Origin: Porticoccaceae bacterium
GTDB taxonomy: Bacteria; Pseudomonadota; Gammaproteobacteria; Pseudomonadales; Porticoccaceae
Reading direction: 5' to 3'
Length of the DNA: 43,275 bases
Assembly (NCBI GenBank): GCA_023228865.1
Contig: JALOAH010000034.1
Location: 1 to 43,275, forward strand
Each line of letters opens with the position of its first letter. The first letter of the stretch is position 1. The notes beneath the pieces were generated by a model. It was not told the origin of the DNA and did not search any database. It saw only the letters and a list, made by a program, of their open reading frames with translations. Positions 1 through 8,872 of the stretch are shown here, in pieces. The position numbers were made by a program, and so were the translations under genes.

Positions 1-264
1 GATGGACTTGATGCCCTGTTTCTCCAGCCAGTTGCAGATTTCAAAATTGGCAATTACCGTTGCGCCAGTGCGTTTGGCAATTTCGATGGTATCGCCGAGA
101 TGGTCGCCATGACCGTGGGTCACCAGGATGTAGTCTGCGGCGACAGTTGCGGGGTCTATGCTGGTTGCCGGGTTGTCGCTGAGGTAAGGGTCGATCAGCA
201 ACTGGAAGCCATCGGTTTTTAGCGCCAGGGAGGCATGCCCGATGTAGGTTAGTTTAAAAGCCAT
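1..264 (-). CDS. UPF0173-type metal-dependent hydrolase, N-terminal part (runs off the window)
   Basis: The first 88 codons of a metallo-beta-lactamase-fold hydrolase; the C-terminal part lies beyond the left edge. The N-terminus reads as the family's strand pattern, with YIGHAS near residue 8 and a DPYLSDNP segment. The metal-binding HxHxDH signature is present as HGHGDH near residues 49-54. These features are typical of the short (about 225 aa) UPF0173 enzymes, whose physiological substrate is generally unknown. The ATG at 264 is preceded by an AAAGGAG Shine-Dalgarno 6 bases upstream, so the start is secure. It is transcribed divergently from the PLP-enzyme gene at 501. The family call is firm; no substrate can be proposed from sequence. 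Confidence 0.88.
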   Translation of the reverse strand, partial: MAFKLTYIGHASLALKTDGFQLLIDPYLSDNPATSIDPATVAADYILVTHGHGDHLGDTIEIAKRTGATVIANFEICNWLEKQGIKSI

Positions 265-301
265 TGTTTACTCCTTTTTTTGTACGGGGCGCTTTTCGTT
301 A

Positions 302-307
302 ATTATA
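302..307 (-). promoter_or_regulatory. Putative -10 box for the UPF0173 gene
   Basis: On the minus strand a perfect TATAAT lies here, with TG directly before it. It would give a leader of about 30 bases carrying the AAAGGAG site. No convincing -35 is visible. Confidence 0.45.
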
Positions 308-436
308 CAGGACATCTTCCAGCTTTAAAAACCCGGTCCTGGCTTCATTGTTCAGCAAGAATTGCTGGTGGGTGCCATCCATTGAAATAATCGGCTAAAA
401 AAAAGGCTAAAATTCCCGCGGGTTGAAAGAGCCCTG

Positions 437-465
437 TTGACGATTAAGACAGTAAAATATATCCT
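437..465 (+). promoter_or_regulatory. Putative sigma-70 promoter for the PLP-enzyme gene
   Basis: TTGACG (437-442), a 17-base spacer, then TATCCT (460-465). Predicted transcription start is near 472, giving a leader of about 29 bases before the TTG start at 501. The -10 is only a moderate match. Confidence 0.4.
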
Positions 466-500
466 GTAACTTTGAACGCGATTAGTTTTAGGAGATACGA

Positions 501-1739
501 TTGAAACACAACCCCGGCAAATATGATGGACTGTCCACATTATTGACCCACTACACCGAATCGGATCATGCCGAGAACGCACATCTCTCGCCAATCTTTC
601 AAAACTCGGTGTTTGTGTTTAATGATACCGAGTCTGGCGCTGCCATTGCGGCAGGTCAGGCGCCTGGATATTATTATTCGCGCCTGAACAACCCCAATCA
701 TCAGCAATTGGCCACAAAGCTAGCCGCGCTGGAAGCCTGGGATCTGATCCAGCAAAACCCGGATGCAGACCCCGAGACCCTGGCCGGCGGATTGGTGTTT
801 GCCTCGGGGATGGCTGCGGCGACAGCAGCAGTTTTAGCTTGCGTACAGGCAGGGGATAGCCTGCTGACCCAGGTTTCCTTATACGACGGCACTTACCTGT
901 TGTTTAAGAAAATCCTGCCCAAATACGGAGTTGATGTGTTCTGGGTGACCGATAACACCCCTGCTGGCTGGGAAACTGCCTTTAAAACGCACCCGCAGGC
1001 AAAACTTGCTTATCTCGAAACGCCGGCTAACCCCAGCTTACGCCTGACGGAGATCAGCGTTGTCGCAGACCTGGCGCATCAGCATGGTGCACGTGTGGCA
1101 GTGGACAACACCTTCGCCACGCCCTACTGCCAGCGTCCCTTTACTCTGGGCGCTGACCTGGTGGTGCATTCCACCACCAAGTTCCTTTCGGGGCATGGTC
1201 AGTTAATTGGCGGTGCGGTACTGACGACCGACCTCGACCTGCTGCGGGGAGAGCTTCTTACGCATTACAAGTTGACGGGACCCACGCCGAGCCCCATGGA
1301 TACCTGGCTGGCGAATATCGGCTTAAAGACTTTTGATCTGCGCATGGAACGACAATGCAGCAATGCCATGCTGGTGGCGGAAGCGCTGGAAAATCACCCC
1401 GCGGTGGAGCGGGTTTATTATCCCGGGCTCGCCAGTCACCCGGATTATTCCCTGGCGCAAAAACAGATGATGGAATACGGGGGCATGATTTCCTTCGAGT
1501 TAAAGGGCGGGCTGGAGGCTGGAACGCGCATGATGAACCGGGTTAAAATCGCCACACTGGCAGTCAGCCTGGGCAATGTTGATACCCTCATCCAGCACCC
1601 GGCTAGCATGACCCACCGCAACACCCCGCGCGAGGAGCGGTTAGCCGCCGGGATCAGCGATGGTTTGGTACGCCTTTCAGTGGGGATTGAGGATCCAGCC
1701 GACCTGGTCCGCGATCTGCTGGAGGCGATTGAGGGGTAA
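501..1739 (+). CDS. Cys/Met-metabolism PLP-dependent enzyme (cystathionine gamma-synthase/gamma-lyase family)
   Basis: A 412-aa fold-type I PLP enzyme of the trans-sulfuration family, cytoplasmic, acting on sulfur amino acids such as cystathionine, O-acylhomoserine or methionine. The PLP-binding lysine is K227 in STTKFLSGHG, and D202 in VDNTFATP matches the residue that contacts the pyridine nitrogen. YYYSRLNNP (57-65) matches the YSR phosphate-binding motif contributed by the neighbouring subunit. Length is normal for the family. The start is TTG, supported by AGGAGA five bases upstream; no better ATG exists. It stands alone, with no neighbouring methionine or cysteine genes and no visible SAM riboswitch. 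Sequence alone does not separate gamma-synthase, gamma-lyase and sulfhydrylase activity. Confidence 0.92.
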   Translation: MKHNPGKYDGLSTLLTHYTESDHAENAHLSPIFQNSVFVFNDTESGAAIAAGQAPGYYYSRLNNPNHQQLATKLAALEAWDLIQQNPDADPETLAGGLVFASGMAAATAAVLACVQAGDSLLTQVSLYDGTYLLFKKILPKYGVDVFWVTDNTPAGWETAFKTHPQAKLAYLETPANPSLRLTEISVVADLAHQHGARVAVDNTFATPYCQRPFTLGADLVVHSTTKFLSGHGQLIGGAVLTTDLDLLRGELLTHYKLTGPTPSPMDTWLANIGLKTFDLRMERQCSNAMLVAEALENHPAVERVYYPGLASHPDYSLAQKQMMEYGGMISFELKGGLEAGTRMMNRVKIATLAVSLGNVDTLIQHPASMTHRNTPREERLAAGISDGLVRLSVGIEDPADLVRDLLEAIEG

Positions 1740-1878
1740 CGGTTGCAAATTATTCGTTGAGGGCTGATTAAAAAGGCAGCCTCTTGGGGTGAGTCTGAGC
1801 TTCAATCTGCATGACTTATAGGACAGCCCCAATCAATACTGACTGCAGGTTTAAGGGGTAACCTGGAGGCGGTTTGTT

Positions 1879-3218
1879 TTAATACGTATAAATACTGCCC
1901 CCGATGAACTCGCGAATCACCGAGTTCTCGGGGACGATGGAATCATCTTCAATGGATTCCAACGCCTGCAGCAGGTGATGAATTCGGCTGGCGCGTTCGA
2001 ACGCGTCCCGGCGTAAAGGATCATCGGCGTAGATTTCCGTCCAGCGGGCAAAACCCTTGAATAGCTTGGTTTTATACATGGGGATCTCGTAGGGCATGGC
2101 GCTGTTGACGATATAATCTGCGGTGGCTACGTAGGGGATGATATTGCGCAGCTCGCTGGAGCGGACATAATGCCAGTGCAGCAGGGTCTTGTCCGGGTCA
2201 TACGATCGGTGAGAGGCATCCCGCAGCATGCGGCGCATCAGGCGAATATCCGTCCAGCGCACGTAATGGCCGTCCGTGTCTTGAGCTGCAGCAGCGGTTC
2301 TAAATACAGGCGAAATTTCTTCTCCGCCGGGATGTCAGCGGTCATCGCCGGGAAGAGACCGTGCAAACTGTCAATCAGGATGACCTCATCCGGCGCCAGT
2401 TTCATGGGGGTCTGTTCCAATGAGCGGGTGCCGGTCTTGAAATTATAGAAGGGGATTTTTACTTCCTCACCTTCAAACAGTCGAGCCAGGTGCTCATTGA
2501 TCAACGCCAGGTCCAGCGCCTGCGGCGTTTCGAAGTCGTAGTCTCCGAATTCGTCTACGGGGTGCATGGCCAGATCGTAAAAATAGTTATCCACGTTGAG
2601 AGTCACCAGGCGCATGCCCAGGCGCGCCAGGCGTTCTTCCAATTTGATGGTGGTGGTGGTTTTCCCCGAGGAGGAAGGTCCGGCGATGATCACCATCCGC
2701 AGTTCATGTTTGCGCTCGGCGATCAGATGGGCAGCATGTTCAATGTTCTCATGGTAAAAGGCTTCTGAGGCGCCCACAATTTCGGAAAGCTCTCCCCGGC
2801 GGATGCGCTCGTTGAGGCGCTCAACCGTATGCAGGTTGTGTTCGACTGCCCAATCCAGGGTGCGCCACAACTTATGCCAGGGGATATTGCTCGAGGGCTC
2901 AGCACTGCGCTCTGCGCGTTGTTCGCGCAGCTTGGCCCGCTCTGCCCGGTAAAGGATATAGGCCTTGGCGACCCTGGCGTGGCCCTCTTCGATGAGAACT
3001 TTTTCAACAATATCCTGGATCTGTTCAACAGTGGGAATTTCACCTTCAGGGGTTTGTTCTTCGAGGAGGTGGCACACCTTGTCGGCCAGCGCTTCGGAGG
3101 TATGCTTATCCCGCCCGCCGACGGCGACTGCAGCTCGATATATGGCATTGGTGATGCGTTGGGGCGTGAATTCAACAATCGAACCGTCTCTTTTGACAAC
3201 CGAAGTAAATTTTGACAT
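1879..3218 (-). CDS. ATP-cone + uridine kinase-like nucleoside kinase, interrupted by a one-base frameshift
   Basis: Read from ATG 3218 (GGGAG upstream), the product starts with an ATP-cone domain (residues about 1-95, VVKRDGSIVEFTPQRITNAI). A P-loop kinase domain of the uridine kinase/phosphoribulokinase class follows, with Walker A at 180-188 (GPSSSGKTT). The frame breaks after about residue 313 (LYLEPLLQLK): the first frame runs to a stop at 2238, while the family-like continuation (RWTDIRLMRRMLRD) lies in another frame from about 2280 down to 1879. One extra base, most simply a third A at the AA of 2281-2282, would restore a continuous protein of about 446 aa. A base lost in sequencing or assembly is as likely as a real mutation. 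An ATP-cone usually senses ATP/dATP (ribonucleotide reductase, NrdR), so allosteric control of the kinase is a reasonable inference. Confidence 0.82.
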
Positions 3219-3289
3219 ATCTGCTCCCTTGGAAAAGTGTTCCGTAAGTTTTCCGGGTGGGGGTGAACCCGGTCCTGTTATTTTCATTA

Positions 3290-3320
3290 ATTATAACCAC
3301 GTTCGAAAACAATGCGTCAA
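3290..3320 (-). promoter_or_regulatory. Putative promoter for the ATP-cone/kinase gene
   Basis: On the minus strand TTGACG (3320-3315), a 19-base spacer, then TATAAT (3295-3290). The start point near 3283 gives a leader of about 65 bases. This leader contains an inverted repeat, CCGGGT-8-ACCCGG, at 3253-3272. Confidence 0.5.
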
Positions 3321-3354
3321 TGCCCGGCGGTTCCACGCTGTTGTGGATGGATAG

Positions 3355-3384
3355 TTGACATCCCACGCTGAGCTGTGATATTCT
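3355..3384 (+). promoter_or_regulatory. Putative sigma-70 promoter for the Asp-box lipoprotein gene
   Basis: A perfect TTGACA (3355-3360), an 18-base spacer and TATTCT (3379-3384). Transcription would start near 3391, leaving a leader of roughly 110 bases before the ATG at 3500. Confidence 0.55.
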
Positions 3385-3499
3385 GGAGTCAGAACAGCCA
3401 TTCATCTCCCAGGGCTTTGAAAAAGGGAACTCTGCCTGAAGGCGCTTGGTGTGACTCACTAATTATTGGTTGGTGTTAAGTAAGGAAAAGGAGAGCATT

Positions 3500-4765
3500 A
3501 TGAAATCCAATCGGATTGTCTCAATCTGTGTGCTGGTATTGATCCTGGCTGCCCTGGCGTGCCAGTTCCCGGGACGTGCAGAGCCGAAAGCCACGCTCAG
3601 CGCCCAGCCTCCCCTGGAGGAGACGGCTGAACCTTCTCCCACAGAACCGATTATTGAAACCGAAACGCACACCCCCACAACCGACCCAACCGCTACCCCT
3701 GCTGAGACGGAAGTGCCGCCCATAGCCGCGCCGGTCTTCACCAACCCGATCATTTATTCAATTGCGATGTTCACACCCACCCGCGGCTGGGCTGTGACCC
3801 GGGATCAGAACCACCTGTTGAGCACAGAAGATGGGGGGCGTTCATGGCTGGAGGTCACCCCCGCTGATTTGGATACCCTGCCAGCAGGAACCAGCAGCTT
3901 TGGCATCCGGCCTTTCTTCATGAACCAGGATATCGCCTGGCTGATGGCCAATAATGCTGGCAGCGCCAGCCTTTTTCACACCCGGGATGGCGGGCAGACC
4001 TGGATGACCCTGTCGCCGCCCTTTGAAAACGCCTACCTGACGTTTCTTGATCAGAATCTGGGTTATGCGCTGGTGAGCCTGGACGCTGGCGCTGGGTCTC
4101 ATTACGTGGCGATTTTCCGAACATTGAACAGCGGGGAGACCTGGACGATGGTTTTTACCCATGAGCCAGGCACGACCCAATCGCTCCCCCATGGCGGCAC
4201 GAAGAATGGCATGTTCTTCCATGGCATCGATGAAGGTTGGATCTGGGGCGTTATTCCAGCAGATGATGAGTTTTACCTGTTTAAGACGGGTGATGGTGGG
4301 ACTACCTGGGCTCAAGTAACGGATATCAGTCTTCCGTGGGCCTCTGTAGGCAATATACTGGATATCTGGGGGCTGTTTTTTGTAAATCCAAACACAGCTT
4401 TCATGCCGGTCAGAGCCTACTTACCCACTGGCGACATCCAGCTCTTAATTTACCGCAGCATCGATTATGGTCAGACGTGGACGTTCCAGAACGCCATGCA
4501 AAATGGCCAGACTGTGGACTTTATCAGCCCCGATGAGGGCTGGATTGCGGCAGATTCCACGTTGCATCACAGTGTTGATGGCGGAATTACCTGGACGGCA
4601 ATGGCTGCCAGCGGAATCCCACCAGGGGAAGTTCTCCTCAAGGTTGATTTTGTTGACAGCTTGCATGGTTGGGTGGTGACCACCCCGGATGAAATAACCT
4701 GGGAACCGTTGAAGTTGTATCGCTCCACCGATGGAGGCGCCATCTGGGAGTTATTGCTACCCTGA
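3500..4765 (+). CDS. Secreted lipoprotein with Asp-box (BNR/Ycf48-like) beta-propeller
   Basis: A 421-aa predicted lipoprotein. The N-terminus is a short basic region, a hydrophobic core and a lipobox-like ALAC with Cys21. A Thr/Pro/Glu-rich linker (about residues 28-75) follows, typical of a spacer that lifts a domain off the membrane. The rest carries seven Asp-box motifs of the S/T-x-D-x-G-x-T-W type, for example TEDGGRSW, TRDGGQTW, TGDGGTTW, SIDYGQTW and SVDGGITW, ending in STDGGAIW near the C-terminus. Such repeats form the turns of sortilin/Ycf48-like propellers. The start is the ATG at 3500, with AAGGAG six bases upstream; an upstream TTG at 3470 lacks such a site. Function is unknown: an extracellular binding protein or a glycan-related propeller is possible. 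It converges on the next gene. Confidence 0.83.
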   Translation: MKSNRIVSICVLVLILAALACQFPGRAEPKATLSAQPPLEETAEPSPTEPIIETETHTPTTDPTATPAETEVPPIAAPVFTNPIIYSIAMFTPTRGWAVTRDQNHLLSTEDGGRSWLEVTPADLDTLPAGTSSFGIRPFFMNQDIAWLMANNAGSASLFHTRDGGQTWMTLSPPFENAYLTFLDQNLGYALVSLDAGAGSHYVAIFRTLNSGETWTMVFTHEPGTTQSLPHGGTKNGMFFHGIDEGWIWGVIPADDEFYLFKTGDGGTTWAQVTDISLPWASVGNILDIWGLFFVNPNTAFMPVRAYLPTGDIQLLIYRSIDYGQTWTFQNAMQNGQTVDFISPDEGWIAADSTLHHSVDGGITWTAMAASGIPPGEVLLKVDFVDSLHGWVVTTPDEITWEPLKLYRSTDGGAIWELLLP

Positions 4766-4809
4766 TCAACAGGGCGAATAGTGGCTCGCCTCAACAAGCT
4801 CAGTATCAA

Positions 4810-5880
4810 TCAGCTTCTGGTGGATTGTTGCTCAAAGGGGGTTGGTTTGCGCAGCTCCGTACCGCAGTTGCTGCAATAGTTTTCCCCGACCCTGGTGCGC
4901 ATACCGCATTCGTGGCAAAAGAAGGTCTGTCTTTCTGGATTGATTACCCGCTCTCCCCGGGCAATATGCGTAGAATTATCGACTTCTTTCTTCCTGAACC
5001 TTATATAAATAGAACCAACAATCAGCGCAATGGCCACACTTAACGTCAGCACCCATCCGATCACATAGATCGGCGAGGGGGTTCTGCCCTGTGCGGTTTC
5101 GTCAATTGGTTTGGCGGGTGAAACAGGGAGCGCAGGGTAAGCCAGCGAGCCGCTGCCCTTGTGATATTCAATGCTTAGCGAAAATAGTTCGCCTGCGGCT
5201 ATTTTTCCAAAACTGGCCATAAATATGGGGCTTTCGTCAAATTCATTACCCATTTTTCTTAAAGGTGGCTGGCTTATGATCGTGCTTGCATCCACGGGTT
5301 GACGGACATTAATCAGCAGGTGCGCCACTGTGTACATGGAGAGCCATCTGAATTCATAGGTCCTCTGGTTATGAAATCTGACCAGGTTTGGGTCCTGATA
5401 CTCGATGTGAAGGCGGCGATGGATTGCGGTGAAGCGCAAATCTTTCCAGCTTCCGAAAGGCGCTTCCCGGAAGCTTAATTCAATCGGTCGGTCTTCCGGC
5501 GAGAAATTGATCACCGTGAGCACTTCCGCATCTGCCGGGATTTCAAAGATGAGCTCCTGGGGAAGGGGAATCGATTCATCCAGATTGATCTCGTAGATCA
5601 CCAGAACCGTTGGTTGGATATACTCTGGCAGTAACGAGACGCTGACCGAATCTAACTGGAGGTCCGGCTGGACCAGGGCATAGCCAGCCTGGAACGACAA
5701 CCCCGACAGAATTGTTATAATGATGAGGAGGCTAAACCTTTGCAGACGTTTCACAGATTGCTGATCCCAATGGTGCCGATACCTTTTTAAAATGATACCA
5801 TGTAAACCTTTCCCCGGTGATTTCAGCGGGGTTTTGATGATGTTTATATGTTTCTGAGATTCAAAGGGTAAATTGTTCAT
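4810..5880 (-). CDS. Membrane protein with C-terminal zinc ribbon, unknown function
   Basis: About 356 aa. A hydrophobic segment near residues 50-70 looks like a signal anchor. An extracytoplasmic domain of beta-rich character follows (about 75-260). A second membrane helix (VIGWVLTLSVAIALIVGSIY) comes next, then a short cytoplasmic tail. The tail contains a two-CxxC zinc ribbon, CHECG...CSNCG, of the zinc-ribbon 2 type found in many uncharacterised membrane proteins. ATG 5880 is chosen because GAGGAG lies four bases upstream; a TTG at 5883 would sit too close. It is divergent from the CpXC gene, which also has an N-terminal zinc-binding module. No enzyme motif is visible, and I do not recognise the extracytoplasmic domain. 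Confidence 0.75.
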   Translation of the reverse strand: MNNLPFESQKHINIIKTPLKSPGKGLHGIILKRYRHHWDQQSVKRLQRFSLLIIITILSGLSFQAGYALVQPDLQLDSVSVSLLPEYIQPTVLVIYEINLDESIPLPQELIFEIPADAEVLTVINFSPEDRPIELSFREAPFGSWKDLRFTAIHRRLHIEYQDPNLVRFHNQRTYEFRWLSMYTVAHLLINVRQPVDASTIISQPPLRKMGNEFDESPIFMASFGKIAAGELFSLSIEYHKGSGSLAYPALPVSPAKPIDETAQGRTPSPIYVIGWVLTLSVAIALIVGSIYIRFRKKEVDNSTHIARGERVINPERQTFFCHECGMRTRVGENYCSNCGTELRKPTPFEQQSTRS

Positions 5881-5919
5881 CAATCTCCTCGCCCGGGTGA
5901 GATTAACTCAATTTTGTGA

Positions 5920-5928
5920 TGGTATAAT
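5920..5928 (+). promoter_or_regulatory. Extended -10 promoter of the CpXC gene
   Basis: TGGTATAAT is a perfect extended -10 (TGn + TATAAT). The start point near 5935 gives a leader of about 36 bases to the ATG at 5971. No -35 is evident, which is usual for extended -10 promoters. Confidence 0.6.
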
Positions 5929-5970
5929 GCAAACCCTGGCATTTATTACATGATTATAGAAAGTGAGACC

Positions 5971-7329
5971 ATGGCAAAGACAACCATTTCATGCCCGCAA
6001 TGCAAGCAGCCCATTGTGGCAGAGATTACCCGAATTTTTGATGCTGCAGAGAATCCGCAAGCGAAACAAATCCTGCTTTCCGGAGCGTACAACCTGGTGC
6101 AGTGTCCCCATTGCGGTTACCGTGGACAGGCGCCCACACCGCTTATTTACCATGATCCTGATAAGGAGCTGCTGTTAACCTTCTTCCCCCCTGAGTTGAA
6201 TGTCCCCGTCAACCAGCAACAACAGATGATCGGCCCCCTGATTAATCAGGTGATGGAAAACCAACCGCTGGAAAAACGCAAAGCTTATTTTCTCAATCCC
6301 GAGACGATGCTCACCCGCCAGCGTTTGGCTGAGCGCATATTGGAGGAGGATGGGGTCACACCTGAAATGCTCAAAGAGCAGCAGGACCGGTTAAACTTTC
6401 TACAGCGCCTGGCGGGCATCACCGTCGAGGCACGCCCCGAGGTCATCCAACAGGAAGAAGAGCTGGTTGATGAACAATTATTACTGATTTTGCAGCGCCT
6501 GATCCAGAGCGCTGCCGCAGCAGGAGAAGAAGAGAGCGCCCAGGTGCTGGTTGAACTTCAGCAGCAAATTTTGGAAAACACCGAATTCGGACAGGAGATT
6601 CTTCACCAGGCCCAGGAACAGCAAGCTGCCATGGAAGCCCTGGAACAGGCCAGCAAAGCGGGTTTGACGCGCGAGGCTTTGCTGGATTTGATCATCGACG
6701 CTGCCGAAAGTGAGATCCGGCTGGTCACCCTGGTCAGCATGGCCCGCAGTGGTCTGGACTACAGCTTTTTCCAATTGCTGACAGACCGGATGCAGCACGC
6801 TTCCGGGGAGCAGCAGGCCCAACTGATGGCATTGCGTGACAAACTGCTGGAAATGACCCACGAAATCGACCAGGCCATCAAGGAGCAGGAAGACCTTGCT
6901 GGTCAGCTTCTGGATAAAATCCTCGCCGAGGAAAACATAGAAGAAGCCACCCTGCAGGCACTGCCCGACATCAATGAGATCTTCCTGGAGGTATTGCGTG
7001 CGCACATCCAGGCTGCACGCAAAGCGGATGACCAGGAGCTGCTTAAGAAACTTCAGCAGGTCGCCGGTGCCATTCAAAAGGTGAGTGCCCCGGGCGCCAA
7101 TATTGAATTGATCGAAGCGCTGATCCAGGCGAAAGATATTGATGCCATTCGTGCCATCCTTGAGGAAAATGACGAAGAAATCACAGATGAATTTTCGCAA
7201 TTCCTGTACAGTCTGCTCAGCCAGACGCAGGCCCAGGAGGGACGCCAGGAGATGGTAGAGAAATTGCAGCAGGTTTATCGCCAGGTTCTGCGCTTTACGA
7301 TGAAAAGGAATCTGGAAAAAGCGGACTGA
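5971..7329 (+). CDS. CpXC-domain protein with long helical C-terminal region
   Basis: A 452-aa cytoplasmic protein. The N-terminus carries the CpXC zinc-binding module: CPQC near residue 10 and CPHCGYRG near residue 49, followed by a conserved LIYHDPDKELLL segment. After about residue 110 the protein is almost entirely predicted helix, very rich in Gln, Glu and Leu, without transmembrane segments, and looks like a helical-repeat or coiled-coil scaffold. ATG 5971 is preferred because a GTGAG site lies a few bases upstream and the leader from the extended -10 promoter then has room for it. An in-frame ATG at 5950 would leave only about 15 bases. CpXC proteins have no well-established biochemical role. 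It converges with the FHA/winged-helix gene. Confidence 0.82.
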   Translation: MAKTTISCPQCKQPIVAEITRIFDAAENPQAKQILLSGAYNLVQCPHCGYRGQAPTPLIYHDPDKELLLTFFPPELNVPVNQQQQMIGPLINQVMENQPLEKRKAYFLNPETMLTRQRLAERILEEDGVTPEMLKEQQDRLNFLQRLAGITVEARPEVIQQEEELVDEQLLLILQRLIQSAAAAGEEESAQVLVELQQQILENTEFGQEILHQAQEQQAAMEALEQASKAGLTREALLDLIIDAAESEIRLVTLVSMARSGLDYSFFQLLTDRMQHASGEQQAQLMALRDKLLEMTHEIDQAIKEQEDLAGQLLDKILAEENIEEATLQALPDINEIFLEVLRAHIQAARKADDQELLKKLQQVAGAIQKVSAPGANIELIEALIQAKDIDAIRAILEENDEEITDEFSQFLYSLLSQTQAQEGRQEMVEKLQQVYRQVLRFTMKRNLEKAD

Positions 7330-7335
7330 GTGCGG

Positions 7336-8001
7336 TCAGGAACGAACCAGCGGCGGATTGTCGAGGCGCAATCCATGGCCGCGCACGGTGACAATATACT
7401 CCCAATCGGGGTCTATTTCCGCCATGCGGTCACGCAACCGGCGCACAAGTGCATCCAGGGCTTGTTCTGTGACCCCTTCAGCAGAGCGACCCCACACAGC
7501 TTCGACGAGCTCCGTACGGGGGACGACCTCTCCCGTTTGAGTATATAAAACCTGCAGTAAATTAAATTGCGCTGCCGATAAGGGTGGATCGAGCTCGATT
7601 TCCAATACCCACACGCGGCGGGCACCAGCATCAACCCTGAGACGCCGCTTCTGCATTTCGAGCGGCAGGCTTTCAAGGGGCAGAGTTGCATCTGAGCTGA
7701 GGTAGATGAAGTGCTGCGCCAGGGAAATTTGGATTTCATCGCCGTCTTCAAGCGATTGGGGTTCCTGAAGCAGGGCGCCGTTCAGGTAGGTGCCGTTTTT
7801 ACTGTGAAGGTCTTCTATCACAACACCATTCTGGGGATCGGGTGAAATCCGGCTGTGATAGCGGGAGACCTGGCGCAGAGGGATCACGATATCGCAATCT
7901 TTTTCGCGGCCCAGGGTCAGGGGGGCTTTGATTTTCCAACGCCTTCCTTCCAGTGGGCCCGTCTGGGCGATCAATAAGGGGTACTCCTGATTATGTTCCA
8001 T
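7336..8001 (-). CDS. FHA domain + winged-helix DNA-binding regulator
   Basis: The N-terminal half is a forkhead-associated phosphothreonine-binding domain with the hallmark residues LGRE, SRYHS and NGTYLNG. The C-terminal half is an OmpR-type winged helix (LSAAQFNLLQVL, then VTEQALDALVRRLRDR and a VRGHGLRL wing). Together these imply a transcription factor controlled by Ser/Thr phosphorylation rather than by a receiver domain. I chose the ATG at 8001 (221 aa) because the FHA fold begins right after it, and because a TATAAT at 8086-8081 on the minus strand would place transcription start downstream of the earlier ATGs. The longest frame starts at ATG 8094 (252 aa) and cannot be excluded; neither start has a strong ribosome site. 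No Ser/Thr kinase gene is visible nearby. Confidence 0.83.
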   Translation of the reverse strand: MEHNQEYPLLIAQTGPLEGRRWKIKAPLTLGREKDCDIVIPLRQVSRYHSRISPDPQNGVVIEDLHSKNGTYLNGALLQEPQSLEDGDEIQISLAQHFIYLSSDATLPLESLPLEMQKRRLRVDAGARRVWVLEIELDPPLSAAQFNLLQVLYTQTGEVVPRTELVEAVWGRSAEGVTEQALDALVRRLRDRMAEIDPDWEYIVTVRGHGLRLDNPPLVRS

Positions 8002-8319
8002 CTTCACCAACCAATGCTTATTGCCAATCTGCTTGACTGTGCCTTCAGGTCTTTCGTGATCGATAGGCCTGTGGAATATCATTATATTACACATGCTGCG
8101 TTGATGGTCGGGGTTGTGTCAGGCTGTGTAAGGAGTAAGATGATGACCGCGAACCTTTGCTTGAGAGAGCACAGTAAAAAATGGTGCAAACCCCGTCTGT
8201 TTTCTAAAAAACAGGCTTTTCCTGCCGAATTTTTTGGTTCCACAACCTTTCCTGCGATATCTGGCCGGCAGCAGTGGAAATATTTGGCTGGTAACACAAA
8301 TAATTTATGGAGATTTAAT

Positions 8320-8742
8320 ATGGTTAACGATCAATTTCGCGTTCGGATAGCAGGTCTGGATGATCTCGCGGTGATTCGACATCATGAACTGCCCCGCGAG
8401 AAAATCGCACAAAAAATTAATCAGGGGGAGATCGTTCTCCTGTTGGATCGGGATCAATTGATCGGATCTCTGTGGATGGGCTATTTGTGGGACTGTGTCC
8501 CGTTTATCGACCTGATCATCATTGACGCTGCTTACCGAAAACTCGGCTTGAGCCATATCTTGTTGGGATTCGTTGAAGAACACTTCAGGGAACAGGGCTA
8601 TACCCTTTTGTACAGCTCCTCCCAGCTGGATGAGCCGGCAGGACAGACCTGGCACAGGCATATGGGCTTTGAAGAATGCGGCATGATCAACGGTCTTAAC
8701 CAGGGCGGAATCGGTGAGGTGTTTTTTAGAAAAACCCTGTGA
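8320..8742 (+). CDS. GNAT-family N-acetyltransferase
   Basis: A 140-aa acetyltransferase-fold protein. It has the GNAT strand order, with IGSLWMGYLW, FIDLIIIDAAYRKLGLSHIL (motif A, where the acetyl-CoA pyrophosphate loop reads as a degenerate YRKLGLS) and a C-terminal HRHMGFEECGMING (motif B). The ATG at 8320 has GGAG about eight bases upstream. The open frame extends far upstream to 7993, but that part is low-quality sequence overlapping the regulator on the other strand and is not coding. The substrate is unknown. It is divergent from the FHA regulator, with about 320 bases between the two chosen starts. Confidence 0.78.
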   Translation: MVNDQFRVRIAGLDDLAVIRHHELPREKIAQKINQGEIVLLLDRDQLIGSLWMGYLWDCVPFIDLIIIDAAYRKLGLSHILLGFVEEHFREQGYTLLYSSSQLDEPAGQTWHRHMGFEECGMINGLNQGGIGEVFFRKTL

Positions 8743-8872
8743 CCCTTTGGGGCAGTATTAACATTCCATAATAAAGGCTGCATACATATTCCTTTTAGGG
8801 CAAAGTTAGGTAGAATCACGACAGACCTTGAAAAATAAACAGATTGCGCACGTTTGTTGTCGTTTGTATTTT

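Noticed and set aside
6481..7200. Open frame of 239 codons on the minus strand
   Set aside because: It is antisense to the CpXC gene. Its Leu/Gln/Phe-rich make-up mirrors the Gln/Glu-rich coding strand.
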